From assembly GCA_905183005.1 (NCBI GenBank), contig CAJJDO010000160.1, forward strand, positions 165,860 to 229,859: a DNA stretch of 64,000 nt. Reading direction: 5' to 3'. The first letter of the stretch is position 1. Every line of letters starts with the position of its first letter. Positions 11,614 to 22,072 of the stretch are shown here, piece by piece. A program made the position numbers and the translations under genes. Below the pieces are notes generated by a model. The model saw only the letters and a program-made list of their open reading frames with translations. It was not told where the DNA came from and searched no databases. The DNA comes from Paramecium pentaurelia. Its lineage: Eukaryota > Ciliophora > Oligohymenophorea > Peniculida > Parameciidae.

Positions 11614-12599
11614 CTATTTTAATTCTTCTACCATTTTCCCATATTCCACCTTTTCTTTCTCCAGTTTCAGTTATAATTACACCTTTTCCATTTTATTTTC
11701 CCATAGACCATTCTCCTTCATATCTTTTTCCGTTATTCCAAGAAAAGACACCTTGCCCATGTTTTTTATCATCTAAATAATATCCTTTATAACTTTTTCC
11801 ATCTGGCCATATTGTTTCACCATATCCATTCATTTTATTATTTAACCAATTTCCTGTATATATTTTACCATCATTCCATGTATATTTACCAAACCCACTT
11901 ATTTCATTATCTAAAAAATCTCCCTCGTAGATACTATTATCTGCAAATTAAAGTTTTCCCTTTCCATTTTTTTTTCCAAAAGTATACATTCCCTTCATAA
12001 TTAGAGATTTCAATACTTCATATTTAGAGCCATCAGGCCAAACTTCTACTCCTTTTCCATGCTACTAATCATTCAACCACTCGCCTTCGTATTTAGCACC
12101 ACCAGCATGTACATAAGTACCTACTCCATTAGCCATATCATTTGCCCATTAACCTTCATAAATATCTCCATCTCCATGAACTAAAAATGCTAATAATAAT
12201 GAATATACCTAATTTCCCTTTGCCTTCAGCTTTATCAACTTTCCATTCCCCTTGATAAAAACCTCCATCAGCCCAACACTCTAATCAATTTTTCAATATT
12301 ACATGCAATCCAAAGCCATCCCTCATACAATTGAACCACTCCCCTTCATAATAACCTCCATTAAGCATATTTATTCGAGGAAGTTTTTTCCGAATTCCTT
12401 TCGTACTTTAAACAAGTTATTAAGATTCATCATTGGCTGGTTTATTGTCCTCTGAATAAGAATATAAAAATCAACCATGAGTAAATGTTTGAGCATCTTA
12501 TTGTTTTTCTTTATCCAATATTTAGTGTTCGCTCCCTCCTCTTTAAGTCTATATTTCTTCTTCTCCTAGCTTTTTTGGAATACAATTACAACTACCCAT
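11614..12599 (-). CDS. MORN-repeat protein, 3' end lost at gap (copy 3)
   Basis: Start ATG complementary to 12597-12599, 56 bp downstream of the MFS stop codon. The sequence is the same as copy 2 until the N at 11613, where the last codons are missing. Same four small introns. Likely the true continuation of the MFS-MORN neighbourhood, with copies 1 and 2 being overlapping representations. Confidence 0.65.
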
Positions 12600-12655
12600 A
12601 TAATAATAATAATATATATAAATATATATAGTATACATTACTATTATTATATAAT

Positions 12656-14045
12656 TCATTCAGTGTAATTTACACTACTTTACCTTTTACGTTATCTTTC
12701 GTTTATTAGCAAATAGACTTAAATGATAAGTGCTAGAAAATTGATTCCAACATAAATGTAAAACAATTGCCCATTCATGAATTAATCATGAAAATACAAA
12801 GTTAATAGAAATTAAGTCAAATTTGAAAAAGGAATGCTATTAAATGCCATATTATATGCCAACGGACCGAATTTAGTACCAAATTACTATTATTTCCTAA
12901 TATATGAATACTTTAGTGCATATTCCAGGAAATAATGTGTACAATCCTCCATACTGTAAGTAAGTAAGTATAACCCATAACATAAATAGAAATTTTGAAT
13001 CAGCAATCAGATTTATTGTTGCTGCCAAAACCATAGCCATCACTATATTAATAAAAACAAGGTATTTGTAATTGATAAAATCCAACAAGAAACTCCAGAG
13101 GAAACGAGACAGGCTGTAATTTTAATGAAATAATGATACCCATTTGTAAATCCACCAATCATACCGACTAATGAAAAAAACTAGTCATCTGGTATATGGA
13201 CGATACCATACTCCTTATAGTGGGAGATAAGGATGAATCCAAAACCAGTTAAACAAAATACCTAAAATGTACTGAGCCAAAACTCTTTTTTCTTGAGTAT
13301 ATCAAATTAAGTATTTACACTGACTTGTGCGTCATTTTAGATTAATTTTCTTTCGATATTAATTATTATGTGTACTGTTTATATGTTTCGTCATCATGAT
13401 CGTCACTTTAGTTTATTGATTACATCAAAAACGCTCCGATTAATCCCAACACTAGATAAATGGTGGTAACAATTCTTAGACTTTTCATCAGGTTTTCAGC
13501 AACTTCTTCTGGATAGTATCCATTGACTGGAAGAATATTGTCCGGATTTAATAGTTTCTATAATATTGGATTAAAAACAAGTGGTGTGAATCCAAATCCA
13601 CATAATATTAATCCTGTGACCATGCCTTTTTTAGAAGGAAAAAATTTCAATGCATTGTCGACTGGAATTAAGTACTCAATTCCAATAAAAACCCCTGGTA
13701 ATAAACCTTGAAAGAATACAAAAAAGTAAAAGTTGCTATATGTTGCTGCATACATAGATGCACAATAACACAACATATTTACTACACTTATCAACTTATG
13801 ACCAAAACGGCGAGCCAAATGAATACCAAATTGACTTCCTATAGCAATCCCAAAGTATATGGCAGGAAAGACAGCAGAAACAGTTTTTGTTTCAATATCT
13901 GGGTATCCATTAAAGCGATAGTAAGAGCTGACATTCATGGAAATATTGCCCCAAACTACTCTCATAAATGAAGTATACAATAGAATGCACCTGTAACAAG
14001 ATGGGTAAGGAAACCCCCAAAAATACTCAAAAAGCCTTTCCACAT
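12656..14045 (-). CDS. MFS transporter, oxalate/monocarboxylate-antiporter-like
   Basis: A 429-residue polytopic membrane protein encoded in five exons. The introns lie at 13956-13978, 13350-13375, 13114-13139 and 12887-12911 (23, 26, 26 and 25 nt) and their removal gives an exact reading frame. It begins MWKGFLSIFGGFLTHLVTGA with FYFWGNIS at the end of helix 1, and the helix 2-3 loop reads GIHLARRFGHK, the MFS signature (G-x-x-x-D/H-R-x-G-R/H). A Glu/Asp/Lys-rich central cytosolic loop separates two six-helix halves. The end of the protein reads FGTKFGPLAYNMAF, then a last helix. The substrate is not predictable; small organic acids are typical for this subfamily. The start codon lies 16 bp from that of the divergent neighbouring gene. 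Confidence 0.8.
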
Positions 14046-14061
14046 AATTTTTTAATTAAAA

Positions 14062-15688
14062 ATGGATAAGCAATAATTATTTGCTGAATGCATTCGCATT
14101 CTTCAAATTACACCAATACGTAGAAGCCCTGAAGAACTTAACCATCTTTTAATCTTTGCACTCACCATAACTTTTTTTAGAGAACTTGGTGAATAATCGC
14201 TAGAAATGCTTCATCGTTGCATATAAGTGCTATCATATCGAACTATTAAATCAGGAGATGTAAAATATAATCATAATCTATTTAGATACTCTTTAAAGTA
14301 GGAGATTCAGGAAGTCTTTTCTATGTTATTTTAAAAGGATCTGTGGGAATTAATATTCGATTGCCTAATCCAGATGATCCTCAATAATTTGAGCTAAAAG
14401 AAGTAAACATATTGAAAGCTGGAGCAAGTTTTGGAGAACTAGCTCTAATAAATGATGCTAAAAGAACTGCTACAATTGTAGCAAAAGAAGATTGTGTTTT
14501 TGCAGTGATGGAAAAACATCACTATAAATCTATCTTAGGAGCCTAAGAAATTGCAAAAATATAAAATAAGATTTCCTTTCTATGTTCTTTTCCATTTTTT
14601 AGTTCTTGGTCTTTTAGAGAAATAAAAACAATCAGTTATCACTTTGAACCTGTTACAGTAACCCTTAATTAAGCAATTATTAAATAGAATGAGTACTGCA
14701 ATCATTTTTATGTGGTAAGAGATGGTGAATTTTAGGTTCAATTCTCTTATAAAAACAAGTTATGTAGTATGTATTAGATTTTATATTTATAATTAGATGC
14801 ACTTTAGGGCCAGGGGAATCTTTCGGATAAGAAGCATTCTTGAGTAAAGAAGGCCAATTTTTGATCAAATCTTCCATATTTGTTTAGTGGGGGAAAACAA
14901 AATATGATATAGTTTGTAAAAGTGAAATTGGAGTTGCTTATAAGATCACAAGAGAAGATATTTAGAAGTAAGATTATATAATTATGAAGAGACGTTTCTG
15001 GGATAGCAAAACGTAGGTTGTCTTTTTGTAATTGCTATCATCTATTCATCATTTCAGATCAATTAAAGCAGAAGAGTTGATTAAAGAAATTGATAATAAA
15101 AGAAAGAAACTTGAAGAACAAATACATTTACCAATACCTTTAAAAAAAAGCTATGTTCAAAAATATAATCTATTATCTTAAAGAAATACAAATGATGATC
15201 TTTTAAAAGACAAGCAGTATGATGAATTTAAATAACAAGAAAAATAAGCAATAGAATAATTTACAAAATTACTCAAAGATAGAAATTGTTCTTATGCTTA
15301 AGTCAAAACATTTTTTGATCAAAAAAAATTCGTTTCCCAAAATTACTTTAAAAAAAGATTCTACCATCGATAGTTTTTCCGATTTGCTAGCAATAATGAT
15401 AAATTTCGAAAATCAGCAAATGAATAAGAATTAGAGTAGATGAATGGAATGCTTACTCAATGTTACAATTAATAAAATGAACTGAACATTAATAATTCTT
15501 AATAATTCAATCATCATAAGGTTTTGAGTAGCCCAACAACAATGGGAAAGTTTATCAAAAGAATAAAACTGAAAGTGGCTACGCATTAAAAGAATGAAGA
15601 TACTTAAACCATTATTAATATTCGAACTCATAGCCCTAATTCATATCGAAGCATGAATAGTAGGAGAATGAAAACTTTTATTGATTGA
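14062..15688 (+). CDS. Cyclic-nucleotide-binding-domain protein (non-channel)
   Basis: A 520-residue soluble protein. Introns are placed at 14260-14285 (26 nt) and, less surely, 14759-14796 (38 nt); the spliced frame is exact. An N-terminal helix RRSPEEL precedes a cNMP-binding beta-roll (residues about 60-170) containing GDSGSLFYVILKGSV and the phosphate-binding cassette GASFGELALIND with KRTATIVA. A second roll follows (GEFQ..., GPGESFGQEAFLS), also with a cassette-like element. The C-terminal third is Lys/Gln-rich and disordered. No transmembrane helices or kinase domain are seen, so it resembles a PKA-regulatory-like or cilium-associated cNMP sensor. It is divergent from the MFS gene with almost no intergenic space. 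Confidence 0.8.
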
Positions 15689-15707
15689 GTATATATAATA
15701 ATATTTA

Positions 15708-16695
15708 TCACAAGAAATAATCAGGCACAGGATGCCTTCCAATCAGACCTCTTTATTCCACATTTGCTGCTAAGAAAATTTTGAATTTTTTTTCTAAATT
15801 ATCATCTAACTCTAAGATTGAGGCTTAATTTCCGACACGATAACAGTAATTTGGAGCACTCCATACTGTTATCAGTTGATCATCAAACATTGTTTTGTAT
15901 CCTTCTAAGACGAGTTAATGAGCTCGACATATGAAATCATAATTATTAGTTTTATTGAACTCTTTAGTAATGTCACCTCCAAATATATATCCAGCTCCCC
16001 TTGGAGAAACTCCCCATCCAATTATATCTTCTGGATCACTCCACAATAGATCACACATAGCTCCTTCATGTGGAACCTCTTACTTTCGATCTAAGGATTT
16101 CACCTTAAAAATAATTTCACATAAGTTTACATCATCTATCTCAACAATATTTGGAGACAATCCTCCATGGACACAAAATACTCTGTTTTCGATTACTGCA
16201 CTTATTGTCAGATAATCAAAAACATCAGTGCAATATCTCCAAACATTCGCAGAACCATATTTGCGTTGACATTCATCATAAAATCCGTAAACTTAAGTTG
16301 TTTACCTTGATTCATGATTTCCTCTTATGCTTCAAAATATTTTAAACTATTACATGGTAATCCTGTCTGGATAACGAACTTTGAATGCTAATAGTAAAAG
16401 AAATGTTTCAACACTATTAAATCCGCGATCGACTAAATCTCCTAAAAAAAGGTAATTAGTGTCAGGACAATCTCCTCCTACTTTAAATAACTCAATAAGG
16501 TCATGAAATTATCCATGAATATCCCCACAAACCTAATAAGATGAAAATAATTACTGTAACAGGAGTATGGACAGTCTCTACGTTGCTTTCAGATATAAGT
16601 ATTTCTTTTGCTTTAGTGCACAATTAAATCACTTCTAATTCAGTTAGAAATTGGCAATTCTTTAATCTGACTATCCATTAATCTAAATCACTCAT
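15708..16695 (-). CDS. PP4-type serine/threonine phosphatase catalytic subunit, diverged copy
   Basis: A 304-residue PPP-family phosphatase. Introns at 16533-16554 (22 nt), 16330-16353 (24 nt) and 16104-16130 (27 nt, a multiple of three with no TGA) are removed to give the canonical fold. The metal-binding motifs are intact: GDIHGQ, GDLVDRG, RGNHESR, then HGGLSP, and it ends VPDYFL as PP2A/PP4 enzymes do for C-terminal carboxymethylation. One conserved position differs from the neighbour: YCYRVGN instead of YCYRCGN. It lies only 10 bp downstream of a second PP4-like gene on the same strand, so it is probably a tandem duplicate. It is expected to dephosphorylate Ser/Thr in complexes with regulatory subunits. 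Confidence 0.85.
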
Positions 16696-16705
16696 AAATA
16701 TTTAT

Positions 16706-17740
16706 TCATAAAAAATAATCAGGAATTGGTTTCTTGGCTGGTAATCCTCTGTTTTCTTATGGAGCAGCTTCAAATATTTTATAAGATTTAGCAAGATTTT
16801 CATCTAATTCAAGTATTGAGGCCACATTTCCGCATCTGATTAAATGTAAAAATATACCTGTAACAATAATTAGGTGCACTCCAGACAGTTACTAATTATT
16901 CATTAAACATAACTCTATATCCTTCCATCACTAATTGATGAGCTCTACATATTAATTCAATATTATTTTTTCTATTGAAATCATCCACAACATCTCCACC
17001 AAATAAATAACCTGCTCCTCTCGGAGATAAATTCCATCCTTCAATTTCTAAAATAATCATTTAATCAAGATACCATCAGGATCACTCCACATCAAATCGC
17101 ACATAGCTCCATCATGAGGTACTTCTTATTTACGATCGATTGCTCGAATCTACATAATTAAATTTCTAAAACATCATCAATAGTTTTTATTGAAGGGGAT
17201 AATCCACCATGTACGCAAAATATCTTCTCCTCAATGACAGCAGCCAAACTCAAATAATCAAAAATGTCTGTGCAATATCTCCAAACATTTAATGACCCAT
17301 ATTTCCTTAGACATTCATCATAAAAACCATAAACTTAAGTAATTTATCTAGATTCATGATTCCCACGTATTCTACATTAATGATTATTTTACAATGTTAT
17401 TCTGTCTGGATAACGCACTTTCAAAGCTAATAATAATAAAAATGTTTCCACACTATTAAATCCTCTATCAACAAAGTCACCTAAGAATAAATAGTTAGTA
17501 TCTGGGCAATCCCCTCCCACTTTAAATAACTCCATTAAATCAAAGAATTGGCCATGAATATCTCCGCAGATCTGATATTAAAAATATTTTTACCGTAACT
17601 GGGGCATCGACTCTCTGCACATTGCTTTCTTCTACAAGAATTTCTCTAGCCTTTGTACACAATGCTTTAACTTCTCCTTCAGTTATATTTTCGCAGTTCC
17701 TTAGTTAGGCTATTTGTCTATCTAAATCAGATTGGCTCAT
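16706..17740 (-). CDS. PPP4C: Protein phosphatase 4 catalytic subunit
   Basis: A 306-residue protein from six exons; five introns of 22, 21, 23, 26 and 22 nt give an exact frame. The N-terminus [18 protein letters not shown] and the block [11 protein letters not shown] match PP4 more than PP2A. All catalytic motifs are present: [41 protein letters not shown] and YCYRCGNVAS. The C-terminus PIPDYFL carries the methylatable Leu. PP4 acts in DNA-damage signalling, centrosome/basal-body function and splicing factor regulation in other eukaryotes. It is followed after 10 bp by a more diverged paralogue. Confidence 0.9.
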
Positions 17741-18048
17741 TTATATATTGGAAAAAATATGAATTTAAAAAATAATAACTTTAAAATGTTAGATAAAGAA
17801 TTTAACGATGTATCGAACATTTAATTTAAGATAGATATATTACTATGTTCTAAAAATCTAGTATTATGATGTTTGTAAATCTAAAAGAAAAATAAACTTC
17901 AAAATTTTCAATATTAAGAGGAATAAATTAAAGATTTGTTTTAACTATAAGAATGAAATAAACTTTAAAAAACAAGAATGAAAATACTTAGAGTATTTTT
18001 GATAAATTTTATTAATTTGAAAATGGCAAATTTCTATGAAAAACAAAA
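17741..18048. other. Intergenic, no gene seen
   Basis: 308 AT-rich bases between the PP4 start codon and the antigen D stop; should hold the PP4 promoter. No motif recognised. Confidence 0.4.
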
Positions 18049-19197
18049 TCAAATCAATATTAAAAGCAAAAGCACGAAAGCAAATGCTAAAATTTATGAT
18101 GATGAGCATGCTGGACAGCCATCTTTAGCAAAACCTTAAGCTGAACATTCCTCTTCACATGAAGGACATGTTTCCTTTCCTTCAGCTTTAATACAAGTGA
18201 TTTCATCAGTTTCACCTGTTACTGGATCATAAGTGGTTTAAACCAAAAGTCTTCTTCCTCCAGCTTAGGTATCAGATAAAGTAGAGGTAACTCTAATAGT
18301 GACTGAACTCCAAGCAATTTCAGCCCTTAATTAAATTATAGCTTATCCTTTTGTATTATTATTCACACTGATTATCGTTGCTTTCTTATTTAATCCATTA
18401 CCAGTATACCAAACCTCAGTTCCAGTCAGATAGTAGTTCATACCTGCAGTGGTAACTATTTATTATAAAACGAATTGATCATTCAAATGTAGATCAGGTG
18501 TTGAATTTTAAGTACATGTTAAATCAGTACACCATTTTAATATAGTGTCAGCTTTAGCACTACAAGTTTAACCAAGAGCACAACCTAATGTGGCTGTCTA
18601 ACTTAATGGTTTGAATGCAGTGTCAACTGAAGCACCACTTGCTCTATCAACAGTTACTGAGAATTCAAAAAAGAAAGTATATTACACTTAGGTTGTACCT
18701 GCAGCATAATAAGCAACAGCATAATAGCCTTTGTAGATGAATTAGTTAGCATTCTTTGTCTATACTAATCTAGTTGCTAATTGATCTCCTGGAATAGTAA
18801 ATGAATAATATCTCCATTATTTTTAGAAATTATTTGATGGTGTTATGGGTAAATCTGTTACTTAAACTGGATCAGAATAAGCATTTGAAGTGAATTTCCA
18901 AAGTTTAAGATCAAGACATGTTTAGGCTGCTGTTTTTCCATCTTCTTAAACAAGTCCAAAATATGTGGCGTCATTAAAGAGATCAACATCTGAGTATCTA
19001 AGGTTGACCTTTACATTGGTAGTTCCGGTAACAAACTACACGTCTCCTGTAAACGCCAATTTGGTGGCCCCAGTTCCATCTGGGTTATTTGCAGTACCGA
19101 ATTTTTCTGTGTACTTATTGCAATTTGAGCTATCTATGCTAAGCCTTTAGCTTAGCCCAAGTGCCACTAACAATACTAAAATGACTAATTTTTTCAT
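18049..19197 (-). CDS. Surface-protein family member D (secreted, probably GPI-anchored)
   Basis: A single exon of 382 residues. The signal peptide differs from the other copies (MKKLVILVLLVALGLS). The mature part is collinear with members A, C and E, including TGDV, the WRYYSFTIPG block, the GGRRLLVQTTYDP stretch and the A-type Cys knot ending GCPACSSS before a hydrophobic tail. The internal Cys pair reads CALGQTCSAKADTI, shared with member E. It is transcribed away from the PP4 genes' 5' side, with about 300 bp in between. Confidence 0.8.
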
Positions 19198-19528
19198 TGA
19201 TAATAATAATTTTTATAAATTTTGTATGCAACTTAAAAAATGATATGCAAATATTCTATCTCGTAATTGTTTCAATTCTTTTTGCAAATTAGCAAATTAT
19301 GAAAGCAAAGTTAAAAACCCTTAAGAAAATCACGGTGCCTATTAAAGACAATTACCTAAGTATTAACAACTATTTTTAGACACTATATTATTTATGAGTG
19401 TAAATTATATAACAATTCATTCATTTTCAAATATATAAATCAAAATTTTATAACTCTTACAACTATTTTTAATCATTTGGTTTATTAATGGTGATAAAAT
19501 ATAAAAAAATTAAAAAAAGTATACTTAA

Positions 19529-19906
19529 ATGGAAGGTTTGAAGGTTTGTGGTGCTCAAATCACTTACATTACAGGTTTTACTAGTGTTTTTCAAAATTGG
19601 ACAACAAAGAGATCCAACCTAATTAAATTATAAGAAACAATAATTATTTAGATTTATTTATATTCCATGATTGTGAATGATGAACCATTCTTCATTTACC
19701 TATTTCATTCTTAAGGCAAAATAATTGTTTATTTATTTAGCATATGTGAGTTATCATTCAATGTAATATTGATTATGATTGTAAATTAGATAATCCAGTA
19801 AGTTTAAATAAAAGGTAACCTTAATTAAGAGTAGAATCTAAATTATATTAAAAATCAACAATACATGTTGGTTGTGTAAAAAAGAGGGTTTAATAAATAT
19901 ACTTGA
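19529..19906 (+). CDS. Hypothetical protein, 125 residues
   Basis: Open frame from ATG to TGA with ciliate decoding, beginning MEGLKVCGAQITYITGF. The central part is hydrophobic (several Ile/Phe/Leu-rich stretches) and the end is Gln/Asn-rich. No domain recognised. Its position inside the array between antigen D and a MORN pseudogene makes a gene fragment as likely as a functional gene. Confidence 0.3.
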
Positions 19907-19911
19907 AATTA

Positions 19912-20118
19912 TGGTAGATTATATATAGAAAATTAATTAAATAATAAAATGAATGAATATGAGGAAACAATATGGTCAGATAGAAAAATTATAAAGCATA
20001 TTATTTAAATAAAATCATGGGCAATGGGTCTGGAAAAAGAAAAGGTGGAATATGGGAAAATGGTAGAAGAATTTGAATAAAAGGAGAAAATGATTAAACA
20101 GCTGAAGGAGAAACCTGA
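19912..20118 (+). pseudogene. MORN-gene remnant with internal deletion
   Basis: Aligns with the last 80 or so codons of the MORN gene (KMNGYG-like, KHGQ-like, then ERKGGIWENGRRI) but jumps from the HGQ repeat directly to the ERKGG segment. A TGA follows immediately after NGRRI. The 3' flank is identical to that of intact copies and leads into the antigen fragment 20326-20654. Confidence 0.65.
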
Positions 20119-20325
20119 ACATATTAATTTTTAATTCTCATAATTTTCTTATTCTTTTACAAATCTTTATTTTATCAAGAAGAAAGGTTTCAAGATTCAT
20201 TTTAATATTAAAACTATCAAATCTAAATTATATCAAAAATTATACCATTACTATTATATATTTAGAGATTGAAACTAAGATTAATAAAATTGTATTTATA
20301 TAATTGTTTTAGATATATATATAAT

Positions 20326-20654
20326 TCAAATCAACATTAATAGAGTAATGAACCCTGCTAATATGTAACCATTTGAAGAACTGTCACCTGGACTATCCTT
20401 GCAATCATTACTTTAAAATCCATTTGCTTATGTTTCCTCTTCACATGTAGGACATGTTTCTTTTCCTTCAGCCTTAATACAAGTGATTTCGTCAGTTTCA
20501 CCTGTTACTGGATCATAAGTGGTTTAAACCAAAAGTCTTCTTCCTCCTGTTTAATTATCTGATAAAGTAGAGGTAACTCTAATAGTGACTGAACTCCAAG
20601 CAATTTCAGCCTTTAATTAAATTATAACTTATCCTTTTGTATTATTATTCACAC
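20326..20654 (-). CDS. Antigen 3' fragment at gap (E')
   Basis: Carries the C-type C-terminal cassette through its TGA and 3' flank, then stops at the N at 20655, at the same codon where the fragment 9892-10219 begins. The last bases before the N follow the C/D version, not E, so it is not simply a second copy of E. Confidence 0.5.
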
Positions 20655-20655
20655 N
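20655..20655. other. Assembly gap (single N)
   Basis: An N joins the antigen E' fragment to an inverted copy of the MFS tail. Left and right sides are both repeated elsewhere in the window. Confidence 0.95.
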
Positions 20656-20785
20656 TTAATTCATGAATGGGCAATTGTTTTACATTTATGTTGGAATCAA
20701 TTTTCTAGCACTTATCATTTAAGTCTATTTGCTAATAAACGAAAGATAACGTAAAAGGTAAAGTAGTGTAAATTACACTGAATGA
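20656..20785 (+). CDS. MFS transporter 3' fragment, inverted copy
   Basis: Reverse complement of the end of the MFS gene (last helix INFLALIIQVYLLI to the TGA at 20783-20785), beginning directly at the gap. It lacks everything upstream. Either a truncated inverted duplicate or the overhang of a contig from the 12.7-kb locus. Confidence 0.5.
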
Positions 20786-20841
20786 ATTATATAATAATAG
20801 TAATGTATACTATATATATTTATATATATTATTATTATTAT

Positions 20842-21865
20842 ATGGGTAGTTGTAATTGTATTCCAAAAAAGCTAGGAGAAGAAGAAATATAGACTTAAAG
20901 AGGAGGGAGCGAACACTAAATATTGGATAAAGAAAAACAATAAGATGCTCAAACATTTACTCATGGTTGATTTTTATATTCTTATTCAGAGGACAATAAA
21001 CCAGCCAATGATGAATCTTAATAACTTGTTTAAAGTACGAAAGGAATTCGGAAAAAACTTCCTCGAATAAATATGCTTAATGGAGGTTATTATGAAGGGG
21101 AGTGGTTCAATTGTATGAGGGATGGCTTTGGATTGCATGTAATATTGAAAAATTGATTAGAGTGTTGGGCTGATGGAGGTTTTTATCAAGGGGAATGGAA
21201 AGTTGATAAAGCTGAAGGCAAAGGGAAATTAGGTATATTCATTATTATTAGCATTTTTAGTTCATGGAGATGGAGATATTTATGAAGGTTAATGGGCAAA
21301 TGATATGGCTAATGGAGTAGGTACTTATGTACATGCTGGTGGTGCTAAATACGAAGGCGAGTGGTTGAATGATTAGTAGCATGGAAAAGGAGTAGAAGTT
21401 TGGCCTGATGGCTCTAAATATGAAGTATTGAAATCTCTAATTATGAAGGGAATGTATACTTTTGGAAAAAAAAATGGAAAGGGAAAACTTTAATTTGCAG
21501 ATAATAGTATCTACGAGGGAGATTTTTTAGATAATGAAATAAGTGGGTTTGGTAAATATACATGGAATGATGGTAAAATATATACAGGAAATTGGTTAAA
21601 TAATAAAATGAATGGATATGGTGAAACAATATGGCCAGATGGAAAAAGTTATAAAGGATATTATTTAGATGATAAAAAACATGGGCAAGGTGTCTTTTCT
21701 TGGAATAACGGAAAAAGATATGAAGGAGAATGGTCTATGGGAAAATAAAATGGAAAAGGTGTAATTATAACTGAAACTGGAGAAAGAAAAGGTGGAATAT
21801 GGGAAAATGGTAGAAGAATTAAAATAGAAGGAGAAAATGATTAAACAGCTGAAGGAGAAACCTGA
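20842..21865 (+). CDS. MORN-repeat protein, inverted copy
   Basis: Same gene as 10427-11450, on the opposite strand. Introns: 20966-20989 (24 nt), 21139-21162 (24 nt, ends GAG), 21233-21260 (28 nt) and 21425-21448 (24 nt, ends AAG). Starts MGSCNC and contains about eight MORN repeats, e.g. GGYYEGEW, GGFYQGEW, DIYEGQW, KYEGEW, SYKGYY, RYEGEW, and closes with an acidic tail. Retaining intron 2 would leave a TGA in frame. The gene converges on antigen E. No nucleotide difference from the minus-strand copies was noticed by eye. Confidence 0.75.
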
Positions 21866-22072
21866 ACATATTAATTTTTAATTCTCATAATTTTCTTATT
21901 CTTTTACAAATCTTTATTTTATCAAGAAGAAAGGTTTCAAGATTCATTTTAATATTAAAACTATCAAATCTAAATTATATCAAAAATTATACCATTACTA
22001 TTATATATTTAGAGATTGAAACTAAGATTAATAAAATTGTATTTATATAATTGTTTTAGATATATATATAAT

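Larger units (their letters stand above)
10465..12761. repeat. Exact direct repeat across gap 11613 (1148 bp, two units)
   Basis: Bases 10465-11612 and 11614-12761 appear identical (offset 1149), again separated by one N. The unit covers the 5' two thirds of the MORN gene and the MFS tail. Together with the repeat across 9891, this suggests three overlapping contigs describing one antigen C - MORN - MFS locus. Confidence 0.8.

Noticed and set aside
9304..12000. Three identical 62-residue His/Phe/Tyr-rich + strand frames (and one on the minus strand at 21441-21629)
   Set aside because: They are antisense shadows of the MORN gene copies; the repetition reflects the repeated DNA.
13523..13971. 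Two + strand frames opposite the transporter
   Set aside because: Antisense to well-conserved MFS helices; no independent evidence.
21139..21162. In-frame TGA in the MORN gene as evidence for a pseudogene
   Set aside because: It lies in a GT...AG segment of 24 nt whose removal restores the exact MORN repeat spacing.
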